Below the pieces are notes generated by a model, which was given only the letters and a program-made list of their open reading frames with translations, was not told where the DNA came from and ran no database searches. The position numbers and the translations under genes are program-made. A stretch of DNA of 64,000 nucleotides from Gordonibacter faecis. GTDB lineage: Bacteria; Actinomycetota; Coriobacteriia; Coriobacteriales; Eggerthellaceae. How positions within the stretch are numbered: the stretch's first letter is position 1; the number at the start of each line of letters is the position of its first letter. Location of the stretch: NCBI RefSeq assembly GCF_030077735.1, contig NZ_JASJEU010000019.1, forward strand, positions 81,146-145,145, given 5' to 3'. Of this stretch, positions 27,071 to 34,532 are shown one piece after another.

Positions 27071-27613
27071 CTATTGCGCGTCCGACGGCACGGGTGCGCA
27101 ATCGGCTTCCCACTGCTCTAAGATCACGCTGCCGCGGTACTTGTACACGCCGTAGATGCCGGCGAAATCGTAGCCGGCGCAGGTGAACGTGCCGCCGATG
27201 GAGGTCACGAACTCAGCGGCTTCCACGTTGAACGCGCCACGCTGGAAAACGTAGAAGTTCGCGATGTTATCGCGGCTGCCTGTGGGGGCCAGCATGAGGC
27301 CCGTGCCAAACTGGATGGGCAGCCCGTCACCCTTTAAGCGCAGGTTCTCAATTATGAGGTCGGGCTCGAAGCGGTAGATCCAACTCTTGCGCTTAAGTAC
27401 CGCCCACGCGGCCCACACCGACGTGTTCTTCTGCGTCTCGTCGGCGTACAGCGCGTTGAAAAAGTCCTGATAGGACGTGGCCCCGTCCAAGTACGGCTCG
27501 TACTCAGGTAACACGTTTGACTCTGACGACACATACAACAACAAGCGTTCCAACGTCGCCCGCGAAGCCAGCGGCGCCCCCTCAATACTGGTTTTCAATT
27601 CGGCATAGTCCAT
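27071..27613 (-). CDS. Unrecognised 180-aa protein of locus B
   Basis: 180 residues, soluble, with no signal or TM. The N-terminal half is helical ('ASRATLERLLLYV', 'TSYQDFFNALYADETQ'). The C-terminal half is rich in aromatic and beta-forming residues ('TGSRDNIANFYVFQRGAFN', 'CAGYDFAGIYGVYKYRG'). I recognise no family. It follows the Fe-S gene of locus B on the same strand after a strong hairpin (27641-27671), so it is probably co-expressed at a different level. It could be a chaperone for the Mo enzyme or a substrate-handling protein. It does not show the TorD fold motifs I know. Confidence 0.6.
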   Translation of the reverse strand: MDYAELKTSIEGAPLASRATLERLLLYVSSESNVLPEYEPYLDGATSYQDFFNALYADETQKNTSVWAAWAVLKRKSWIYRFEPDLIIENLRLKGDGLPIQFGTGLMLAPTGSRDNIANFYVFQRGAFNVEAAEFVTSIGGTFTCAGYDFAGIYGVYKYRGSVILEQWEADCAPVPSDAQ

Positions 27614-27640
27614 GGGAAACTCCTCATTCCGGATGAAACT

Positions 27641-27671
27641 GAGGAAGGGGCAGCCGAGCCGCCCCTTCCTC
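27641..27671 (-). terminator. Intercistronic hairpin in locus B
   Basis: A perfect 11-base stem ('GAGGAAGGGGC' with 'GCCCCTTCCTC', 27641-27651 and 27661-27671) and a 9-base loop lie between the Fe-S gene and the 180-aa gene. There is no clear U-tract on either strand, so partial termination or mRNA stabilisation is more likely than a full stop. Confidence 0.6.
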
Positions 27672-27682
27672 TCAAAGCCCTT

Positions 27683-28042
27683 TTACGCGCAGGGCGGCAC
27701 CCACAGGTACTGTTGCGGCTTGGCGTCCAGGTCGGCCACCAGTTCATCTACCGGGCCGAACTTCATGCATTTGGCCTGGCAGTGGAACACGCAGGAGGGA
27801 AGTTTACCCTTTTCCTGGCGATCCGCGCAGAGGTCGCAAATCTTCGTGAAGGCGGGGATGAAGTCGTAAACGTAGTTGTCCGTCTCAACACCCTCGGCAT
27901 CCTTCACCGGCCACGGGCCGTTTTGCATCACGCGCACGCCCCACTGCTCAAGCGGCAGTTCGTGCTCGGCCTGGCAGGCCACTTCGCACGAGTAGCATCC
28001 CGTGCAGTATTGATAATCAACAAGTATTCCGTTGCGGGCCAT
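27683..28042 (-). CDS. 4Fe-4S ferredoxin-type small subunit (locus B)
   Basis: 119 residues with the same plan as the partners in loci A and C: 'CTGCYSCEVAC' (residues 13-23), 'CDLC' and 'CVFHCQAKC', giving two likely [4Fe-4S] clusters. It is the electron-transfer partner of the Mo enzyme upstream. The ATG at 28042 overlaps the large-subunit stop by one base (TAATG), so translation is coupled and stoichiometry probably equal. The start is supported by GGAGGAGGAA just upstream, inside the end of the preceding gene. Confidence 0.92.
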   Translation of the reverse strand: MARNGILVDYQYCTGCYSCEVACQAEHELPLEQWGVRVMQNGPWPVKDAEGVETDNYVYDFIPAFTKICDLCADRQEKGKLPSCVFHCQAKCMKFGPVDELVADLDAKPQQYLWVPPCA

Positions 28043-30420
28043 TACAGTTCCTCCTCCTTGCAGCGGTAGACCTTGCACAGCGTGCACTTCAAGTCGGCGC
28101 CGAAGCCGGTGGTGCCGGGCTTGTTGGCCAGAAGCTGGTTGATGTTGGACTGGCGGAAGCCGTACAGGTTCGGCTCAGCGCCGTCCTGCTCGGGGAACCA
28201 CCAGCCGTGCTGGGCGGCAATTTCCTTCTCGTGCACCTCAAACGTCAGGCGCGCACGCTGGCGGCAACGCCCGCGGTGGTTCTCAATCCACACCCAGTCG
28301 CCCTCAGAGATGTTGAGCGCGGCGGCCGTGCGCGGGTGAATCTGCACCCACGGGTCGGGCGTGAGCTGGCGCAGGTAGGGAATCTGACGGTGCTCGGAGT
28401 GGAAGAACGAGGTAGTGCGGGCGCCCGTAATCATGATGAGCGGGTATTCCTCGTACAGATCCGGCGTGGTCACCGGGCCGATGCCGGGCTCTTCGATGTA
28501 GGGCAGCGGGTCGTAGCCGAACTTCTCGAACAGCGTGGAGTAGAACTCAATACGGCCGGTGGGCGTGTTGAAGCCGGGCTGACCGTCGGGGCGCATAAGA
28601 CCCTTCTCGTACTTCTTGTACACATACTTCTGATACACCGGGCCGTGCTCCATAAGCTCGTGGAACGTGAAGCCGGAGGGCTTGACAATTTCGTCGTACA
28701 CCTCGTCCTCGGTTGCCCAGGGCCACGTGTGCTGCTTGCCCTCGGGGCGGTTGATGGCGCGGTTGAACTCGTCGTCGTTGTCGAAGTACTGAGCCAGTTC
28801 ACGGTTGATTTCGCAGTCGGACTTCGCTTCGCCCTCGGCGGCGCAGGCGCCCGAGATAGCGGACAGGAAGTAGTAGTGGGCGCGCACGGAGTGCTTCTCG
28901 GCCCAGGTCTGCACGGGCATCACGATGTCGGCGCACGACTGGATGGTGGGAGTCATGAAGATGTCGACGGCAGCAATGAACTCGGGCTTCTTCATGGCCT
29001 TGTACCAGCGGTCAACTTCGCAACTCATGCAGGCAATGCCGTTGGACGTCTGAATCCACACGCCCTTCACCTTGCCGGCTTCCATGTACTCAAGGCACAT
29101 GTCGGGCATGGCTTGCGTGAGTCCGTAGCGATACATCGGGAATTCTTTCCAGCCCACGCGCTTCTTCTGCATTTCCTCGTCGATGAGGTCGTAGATGCCC
29201 CACGCGCCGGCGGAGGGCTGGTCAACGCCCATGGGGGAGGCGGTGTAGCACATGCCGCCCGGCACATCGAGGTTGCCGGTGATGGTCCACAGTGCCGCGA
29301 TGGCAGCAGCACACGGCGTGCCCTGGCTCTGCATATCCACGGCGAGGCCCCACACCACGTTCGCGGGATGCGAGTTTGCGAACAGGCGCGCGGCGGCGAC
29401 GATCTTCTCCTTGGGCACCCAGGTCATTTCCTCAACCTGGTCAAGTGACAGCTCGCGGGCGCGCTCGGCCAGCTGGTCGAAGCCATACGTCCAGCGATCG
29501 ACGAAGTCGTGGTCGTAGAGGTCCTCGTCGATGATGACCTTAATCATGCCGAGAGCAAGACCCGTGTCGGTGCCGGGGCGCAGCTGCAGGTGAATGTCGG
29601 CGTGCGCGGCCAGCCACGTGACGCGCGGCTCGACGGAGATCAGCTTGCAGCCCAGCTTCATGGCATCGGTCACCCAGTGACCCATGAAGAAGTCGGGGTT
29701 GGAAATGGTGGGGTTGCAGCCCCACACGATGGTGCACTCGGGGCATACCCACTCGGGGTCGTCGTAGCGCAGCGCCGAGAACTGGGAGAAGTCGGCGATG
29801 AGCATGCCGCCGTAGGTCATGATCATGAGCGACAGGCGCGGCAGGTAGCACGCCGTGCCGGACAAGAAGCCGTACTCGTTCGGGCTGCCGAACGTGTTCA
29901 CCATGCGGCCGACCTGCCACTGGTTGTCACGCGCGGTGCCGCGCAGCGCGTGGATTGAGTCGCCGCCGTAGGTCATGGAAATGCGGCGGAATTCCTTATA
30001 GCACGTCTCCAGCGCCTCGTCCCACGTGATGCGCTCCCACTTGCCCTCGCCGCGCTCGCCAGCGCGCTTCATCGGGTACAGGATGCGGTCGGGGTGGAAC
30101 TCCACCTGCTTGAAGGCCAAGCAGCGCGGGCAGAGCGCACCGCGGTTGTAGGGATCGTCCGGGTCGCCTTCGCACTTGATAAACTTGCCGGTTTCCTTGT
30201 CGGAATACACCAGCACGCCGCAGCCCTCGTGGCAGCCCGGGGCCGACCACACCGACGTGCGGGTCACAATCATGCCGTCTTCTTCGTACTGCCACGGCTT
30301 CGGATGCTTCCAGCGCGGGTCAACTTCCTGCTTCTTGCCGGCGCCGAAGTTGAACTGGTTCTCCTCCTTGGACGTACCAATTTCGTCGCGGTCCTTCTCC
30401 GCGACTGCGTTCTCAACCAT
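28042..30420 (-). CDS. Molybdopterin-dependent oxidoreductase, large subunit (locus B)
   Basis: 792 residues, DMSO-reductase family. An N-terminal extension of about 45 charged residues precedes 'PGCHEGCG' and 'LCPRC' (possible [4Fe-4S] site), 'GTACYLPR' (Mo-ligand region by comparison with A and C), 'RPGTDTGLALGM' and the C-terminal pterin domain with 'ITGARTTSFFHSEHRQ'. There is no Tat signal, so it is cytoplasmic. It is clearly a paralogue of the enzymes in A and C. The ATG at 30420 has GAGAGGAGT upstream. The locus has no MFS or regulator of its own, so it may use those of its neighbours. Confidence 0.9.
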   Translation of the reverse strand: MVENAVAEKDRDEIGTSKEENQFNFGAGKKQEVDPRWKHPKPWQYEEDGMIVTRTSVWSAPGCHEGCGVLVYSDKETGKFIKCEGDPDDPYNRGALCPRCLAFKQVEFHPDRILYPMKRAGERGEGKWERITWDEALETCYKEFRRISMTYGGDSIHALRGTARDNQWQVGRMVNTFGSPNEYGFLSGTACYLPRLSLMIMTYGGMLIADFSQFSALRYDDPEWVCPECTIVWGCNPTISNPDFFMGHWVTDAMKLGCKLISVEPRVTWLAAHADIHLQLRPGTDTGLALGMIKVIIDEDLYDHDFVDRWTYGFDQLAERARELSLDQVEEMTWVPKEKIVAAARLFANSHPANVVWGLAVDMQSQGTPCAAAIAALWTITGNLDVPGGMCYTASPMGVDQPSAGAWGIYDLIDEEMQKKRVGWKEFPMYRYGLTQAMPDMCLEYMEAGKVKGVWIQTSNGIACMSCEVDRWYKAMKKPEFIAAVDIFMTPTIQSCADIVMPVQTWAEKHSVRAHYYFLSAISGACAAEGEAKSDCEINRELAQYFDNDDEFNRAINRPEGKQHTWPWATEDEVYDEIVKPSGFTFHELMEHGPVYQKYVYKKYEKGLMRPDGQPGFNTPTGRIEFYSTLFEKFGYDPLPYIEEPGIGPVTTPDLYEEYPLIMITGARTTSFFHSEHRQIPYLRQLTPDPWVQIHPRTAAALNISEGDWVWIENHRGRCRQRARLTFEVHEKEIAAQHGWWFPEQDGAEPNLYGFRQSNINQLLANKPGTTGFGADLKCTLCKVYRCKEEEL

Positions 30421-30508
30421 CGCAACTCCTCTCGCTTTCGCAGGCCTGTCGGGTGTCTGCCCCAATCGGCCCGCCCCCACTCGGGTTGACGCGAGTTAAA
30501 CACGCAAA

Positions 30509-30565
30509 TGGTATGACCCCATCGCGTAAAGAGTATGCAGATTACGAATCAGTACAATAGTATGA
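30509..30565. promoter_or_regulatory. Possible operator boxes upstream of locus B
   Basis: The nonamer TGGTATGAC at 30509-30517 also occurs upstream of locus C (44028-44036), where it is one arm of a dyad. Two weaker GTATG boxes lie at about 30533 and 30560. They are candidates for binding by a LuxR regulator, in the first half of the 359-base gap before the ATPase gene. Confidence 0.35.
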
Positions 30566-30680
30566 GACGCTGACCAGGAAAGATGTGACCGCAGTATTGG
30601 GGGAGTGAAAGAGGGGCAGCGTGCTGGCGCGCGTAGTGTGTCGATTAGTGCCGGAAACAGACAAGCGGTCAAAAACAACT

Positions 30681-30760
30681 TTCTGTTTTAGAAACATTTT
30701 GGCTTGAATTCTTTCTGTTTTAGAAACATACTAGCCCTAAAATCTTCTGTTTTAGAAACA
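30681..30760 (+). repeat. Three identical 16-base repeats at exact 32-base period (operator array)
   Basis: TTCTGTTTTAGAAACA occurs at 30681-30696, 30713-30728 and 30745-30760. Each contains the imperfect palindrome TGTTTTAGAAACA. Start-to-start spacing is 32 bases twice, about three helical turns, placing all copies on one face of DNA. The last copy ends 19 bases before the ATPase ATG. The spacers are unrelated to each other. This looks like a cooperative repressor or activator site controlling the ATPase gene. Confidence 0.8.
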
Positions 30761-30779
30761 GGGAAGAGGTGCGGCACGC

Positions 30780-32162
30780 ATGCTCAAGCGTAAAATGTAT
30801 GACAAGCTTCTCGCTTGGAAGAGCGCTCCGAAGAAAAAAGTGCTCATACTTCTGGGCGCTCGCCAAACAGGAAAAACCTTTATCGTTCGTGAATTTGCGC
30901 GCGACAACTATCCCAACTTTCTCGAAGTTAACTTTCTTGAGGACGAAGACGATGCGGCGTTCCTTGCTGGCGCGGATAGTGCTGACGAACTTGTCTCGCG
31001 CCTTTCGCTCATTGCCGGTCGTGCGCTGGAGCCCGGAACGCTGGTGTTTCTCGATGAGGTGCAGCGGGCGGCTTCAAACATTGTGACGCTCTCGAAGTTC
31101 TTGCTCGACGATGGTCGTTTCGATCTGATTTTGTCTGGGTCGCTTCTAGGGGCGGCGCTTGAAGGGGTGACGTCGTTTCCAGTGGGGTACGCACGAACCG
31201 AGCGCATGTATCCTCTCGACTTCGAGGAATTTTGCTGGGCGACAGGAGTTCCCGTTAGCATTATTGATAAAGTGAAGACCTGCTACCGCGACAAAAAGCC
31301 GCTTGAGCATACGTTGCATGAGCGGCTTACGAAACTGTACCGCCAGTACATCGCGGTTGGTGGCATGCCGGAGGCTGTGCAGCGCTTCCTTGATGGCAAT
31401 CGCGATCTGGGGGCCGCGCGCGAGGTGGCAACCGACATAGCAGAGCAGTATCGCTTCGACATTACCAAGTATGCCACTGGTCGCAAGCTACAGATTCGCA
31501 CGATTTTCGACAACATTCCTTCTCAGCTGTCGAAGGAAAACAAGCGCTTCATGATGAAGTCGGTGAAGCAGGGGGCCACCTACGAGCGTTTGGATGACGA
31601 TTTCGCGTGGCTTGTTAGCGCGGGGGTGGCGCTGCCGACGGTCATTGCGAGTGAGCCAAAATACCCTCTTGCGCGTACGAAGGTGCCTGAGAAATTCAAG
31701 CTGTATTCTTCCGATTGTGGCTTGCTGCTTGCGCAGTATCCGCAGGTAGCTGCCATCGAGGTGGTGTCAGGGGAGGGGGATGCCAACTTCGGCGCGGTTT
31801 ATGAGAACGTGGTCGCACAGGAAATTAAAGCTGCCGGCTTTCCTTTGTACTACTATCACAACAGCCGCAAAGGCGAGATGGACTTCCTCCTTGAAACGGG
31901 CGAGGGCACGGTTATCCCTCTTGAGGTGAAGTCGGGCAAGGATTACAAACACCACGTTGCGCTCAACAACTTGTTAGAAACGGAAGAATACGGCATCGAA
32001 TGTGCCTACGTCCTGTCCGAACACAACGTTTCGACCGAAGTGCGCGAGGGTAAGCCCGTATATTACCTCCCCCTCTACATGACCCTCTGCCTCTCACTAG
32101 AACGAGGAAACGATCTCGAAGGCGTGAAACTAGAAGAAGTCTCCTTCGACGACTGGACTTAA
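30780..32162 (+). CDS. AAA-family ATPase with DUF4143 C-terminal domain
   Basis: 460 residues. Walker A is 'LLGARQTGKTFIVREFA' (about 23-39) and the Walker B-type sequence is 'TLVFLDEVQRA' (about 93-103), within the AAA_14 domain. The DUF4143 half includes 'YRQYIAVGGMPEAVQRFLD' and an endonuclease-like end, 'NSRKGEMDFLLETGEGTVIPLEVKSG', which carries the D...E-x-K pattern of PD-(D/E)XK folds. These proteins are widespread and of unclear role, often treated as mobile or selfish elements. The ATG has GGGAAGAGG upstream. It is a single gene with its own phased repeat promoter and no partners. Confidence 0.85.
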   Translation: MLKRKMYDKLLAWKSAPKKKVLILLGARQTGKTFIVREFARDNYPNFLEVNFLEDEDDAAFLAGADSADELVSRLSLIAGRALEPGTLVFLDEVQRAASNIVTLSKFLLDDGRFDLILSGSLLGAALEGVTSFPVGYARTERMYPLDFEEFCWATGVPVSIIDKVKTCYRDKKPLEHTLHERLTKLYRQYIAVGGMPEAVQRFLDGNRDLGAAREVATDIAEQYRFDITKYATGRKLQIRTIFDNIPSQLSKENKRFMMKSVKQGATYERLDDDFAWLVSAGVALPTVIASEPKYPLARTKVPEKFKLYSSDCGLLLAQYPQVAAIEVVSGEGDANFGAVYENVVAQEIKAAGFPLYYYHNSRKGEMDFLLETGEGTVIPLEVKSGKDYKHHVALNNLLETEEYGIECAYVLSEHNVSTEVREGKPVYYLPLYMTLCLSLERGNDLEGVKLEEVSFDDWT

Positions 32163-32184
32163 TCGCTTGTGGTGTAAGTAAGGT

Positions 32185-32328
32185 TTACCACTCAAGCTGG
32201 TCCTCAGTTAGACAATCCTCAAGTTTTTCTGCTGCTTCCGCTTGCAGCGACTCGCCCATGCCGGGGATCCCGTTGAGGAAAAGAGTTTCTTCGATGGCGG
32301 TCTGGGTGTCTTCATCCACGGGAACCAC
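32185..32328 (-). pseudogene. Orphan C-terminal fragment resembling a Phd/YefM-type antitoxin
   Basis: A 47-codon frame begins at GTG 32328, or GTG 32319, and ends at TAA 32185-32187. It contains 'EETLFLNGIPGMGESL' and ends in 'DCLTEDQLEW', which resembles the C-terminal toxin-binding tail of Phd/YefM antitoxins ('EETLYLLSIPGM.ES...W'). The DNA-binding N-terminus is absent, and no RelE/YoeB-type toxin is adjacent. It lies 7 bases downstream of the LuxR stop on the same strand. It is probably a remnant of a lost toxin-antitoxin pair, though a short expressed peptide is possible. Confidence 0.4.
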
Positions 32329-32335
32329 TTCTGTC

Positions 32336-33802
32336 TTACGCGTCCTCCACTGGGAATTCTTCGATGAAGTCCATGAGTTTTTGTTGGGAGTGGATGTCTA
32401 GTTTGCGGTAGATGCTGTAGATGTGGCTTTTGACCGTGTGGGGCGAGATGGTGAGTTTGTTTTGGATGTAGGCGGCGTTGCGGCCTTTGGCCAGGAATTT
32501 CAGGATGTCGGTCTCTCGAGGGGAGAGCTGGTAGAGGTCGGCCACGGCGGTGCAGCGGCGCTCGAACAACTCCTTCTCGCTCAGGTTTGAAGGCACGGCT
32601 GACTGCGGCGTGCGCTCTTCCACCGCGCCGCCCTCGGGGGTATGGTGCTCGGCGGAGGGGAAGAACAGCATCACAACGGCTACCAGCACAAACGCCATGC
32701 ACAGGCGTACGATCATGAACGCGTCGGAGTGCGCGCCGTAAACCATCGTCATAGCGGTGGCGATCGCCCAACCAACAAGGAAGCCCAGCGCGCTGAATAC
32801 GAGTCGCACGGGGGCCTGGCGAAACACGGGCGTGTCCCAACGCTCGACGCTTTTCTTCACGATGAACGCGTAGTTCACCGATACAAATGCCGCCCATGAA
32901 GCCACCACCAAGCACGAGCATGCCAGTTGAATGCCCTCGGTGGCAAACGGCATGGAGAGGCATGCCAGCACGGTGATGCACAATAGCACGCGCTGGATAA
33001 CGGTGATACTCACCGACTTGTTCAGCACGGCAAGCAGCGTAATAACCCCCGCGCCGGGAATGACGAACAGAAGGCCCACCAGCACATCTTCGGAACCCGA
33101 GTTGAATAAATACACAAACGTGAGACCGAACACGATGCCGAACGCCACCAGCGACGGCTCAATCTCGCGCGTGAACTCCCACGTGTTCTTGCAGGCTCCC
33201 ACCGGTGGCGCGTCGGGGTTGCCCTCACCGCGTGCGCTAGCAAAGCGCAAAAGCCCCACGCTGAGCAGTGCATAAATGATGCAGAACACCGGTTGCAGCG
33301 CCTCGGGAACCACTGCGGCAAGCGCAAAGAGCGCGCCTCCGCCCGCAAGAGACAGGCTGGTGAAACGCGGGTAGTTCTGCACGCGAATACGGCTGCCCAC
33401 GTCAAGCCAGCTCACCGTAAGCGAAGCGCCGCTGAAGCCAGCGCACAGGTTTATGATGCAGAGCACCGGGGCAGGCGGTACCGGCGCACCAAAACTCAGC
33501 AGCAGCGCTGTCCCAGGCAAAAGCAGGGCAAGCACAGCACTACCGATGAGCACCGGAAGCTTGAACGGGTCAAACCGCGCGTTTTTGCTCACAAGGTGCA
33601 AGATAAGATAGCCAAGGGTGATGCCAGCAAACACGAACAGCTGAATGCCGTCGCGCTCGGCGATGGGAGTGTCCTGAATGAAAACGGCGAACAGCCAGTA
33701 AAACGACACGAACATCCAGCCAAAAAAGCACGCGAACCCGCCCATGCCAAGCAGCTCCATGGCGCCAATCTGACGCTTTGAAACAGCCTTGCTGTCATCC
33801 AT
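32336..33802 (-). CDS. 12-TM membrane-bound LuxR-family regulator (locus C)
   Basis: 488 residues. About 12 hydrophobic helices run from residue 14 to about 380. A polar linker with 'EERTPQSAVPSNLSEKELF' and a LuxR/GerE HTH at the end follow ('LSPRETDILKFLAKGRNAAYIQNKLTISPHTVKSHIYSIYRKL'). It has the same architecture as the regulator at 21436-22980. The ATG at 33802 follows a strong AGGGGGAA site. It is the last gene of the co-directional locus C, 259 bases after the ACP-like gene, so it is the best candidate regulator for that locus and perhaps also for locus B. Confidence 0.9.
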   Translation of the reverse strand: MDDSKAVSKRQIGAMELLGMGGFACFFGWMFVSFYWLFAVFIQDTPIAERDGIQLFVFAGITLGYLILHLVSKNARFDPFKLPVLIGSAVLALLLPGTALLLSFGAPVPPAPVLCIINLCAGFSGASLTVSWLDVGSRIRVQNYPRFTSLSLAGGGALFALAAVVPEALQPVFCIIYALLSVGLLRFASARGEGNPDAPPVGACKNTWEFTREIEPSLVAFGIVFGLTFVYLFNSGSEDVLVGLLFVIPGAGVITLLAVLNKSVSITVIQRVLLCITVLACLSMPFATEGIQLACSCLVVASWAAFVSVNYAFIVKKSVERWDTPVFRQAPVRLVFSALGFLVGWAIATAMTMVYGAHSDAFMIVRLCMAFVLVAVVMLFFPSAEHHTPEGGAVEERTPQSAVPSNLSEKELFERRCTAVADLYQLSPRETDILKFLAKGRNAAYIQNKLTISPHTVKSHIYSIYRKLDIHSQQKLMDFIEEFPVEDA

Positions 33803-34061
33803 CGATTCCCCCTGACCATCTGCACAAACGTCGATGGAGAAACTGACCACGATCCGCGCCTGAAAAGGCATTACACAAGCGCGAGCCCCAACATCTCCAG
33901 CCATCAAGTATACATCAAAGCATTCGACGAAGTAATGATGTGGCGGCTTGGCTTATGTGAGATTTGCAGGAAGCATTGCGGCGTTATGGAAATAGACGAG
34001 CGCGTGTCTATGCATGGCGCCTGTAAGCGGAGGGAGTTGCCTCGGAAGGTGTTCTCTTCGT

Positions 34062-34499
34062 TCATCTCGATGCCCCCGCTTCTGTCTGCATGAAAGCAGT
34101 GAAAACAAGGTCGGCTAGGTCATCGGTTGTATCTGCTAAGCCGGCACGTATGCCGTCAAGTTTTACTTCGAACTCTCGCTGCATGGTCATGATGAGTAGC
34201 GCTTGCTTCATGTCAACCGAGCGTGCGCCGTCACACGTTGCCGGTCGATCGGTTTCAAGCACTTGGTGAGGGTTGGTTCTAAGAGCTTTTGCGAGACTCG
34301 CTTCCGCAAGTTCATCCATCGTGTGGCTGGGGGCTTCGTCTTCGCTTAATCCAAATTTAGCTAACACATAGATAAACAGGCTTTCGCGCAGTATCTCGAC
34401 GTTGAGCGTACCGGCTGCACGTGCGGCAAGAACGCGCTCAACCTGCCTGTTTGCTTCCTTTTTAGTCGCCAGTAAATGCTCTTTAATGTCGCGACGCAT
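34062..34499 (-). CDS. Acyl-carrier-protein-like small protein (locus C)
   Basis: 145 residues. Residues 61-137 follow the length and helix pattern of an acyl carrier protein. A helix ('MDELAEASLAKALR') and a variable loop lead to 'GARSVDMKQALLIMTMQREF', which lines up with the ACP phosphopantetheine site 'GADSLDMVELVMALEEEF'. Ser94 is kept, but the preceding Asp is Arg. 'DTTDDLADLVF' then resembles the last ACP helix. The N-terminal 55 residues are extra helices. It lies 33 bases downstream of the isomerase-like gene. The similarity is by eye only, and the protein could be an unrelated helical bundle. Confidence 0.5.
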   Translation of the reverse strand: MRRDIKEHLLATKKEANRQVERVLAARAAGTLNVEILRESLFIYVLAKFGLSEDEAPSHTMDELAEASLAKALRTNPHQVLETDRPATCDGARSVDMKQALLIMTMQREFEVKLDGIRAGLADTTDDLADLVFTAFMQTEAGASR

Positions 34500-34532
34500 G
34501 AACTTCCCCTCACCTTGCTTTTTAGTCTGTGC

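Noticed and set aside
30681..30760. Regular repeats and spacers suggesting a CRISPR array
   Set aside because: Repeat and spacer are only 16 bases each with three units, no cas genes are near, and the last repeat abuts a start codon. An operator array fits better.
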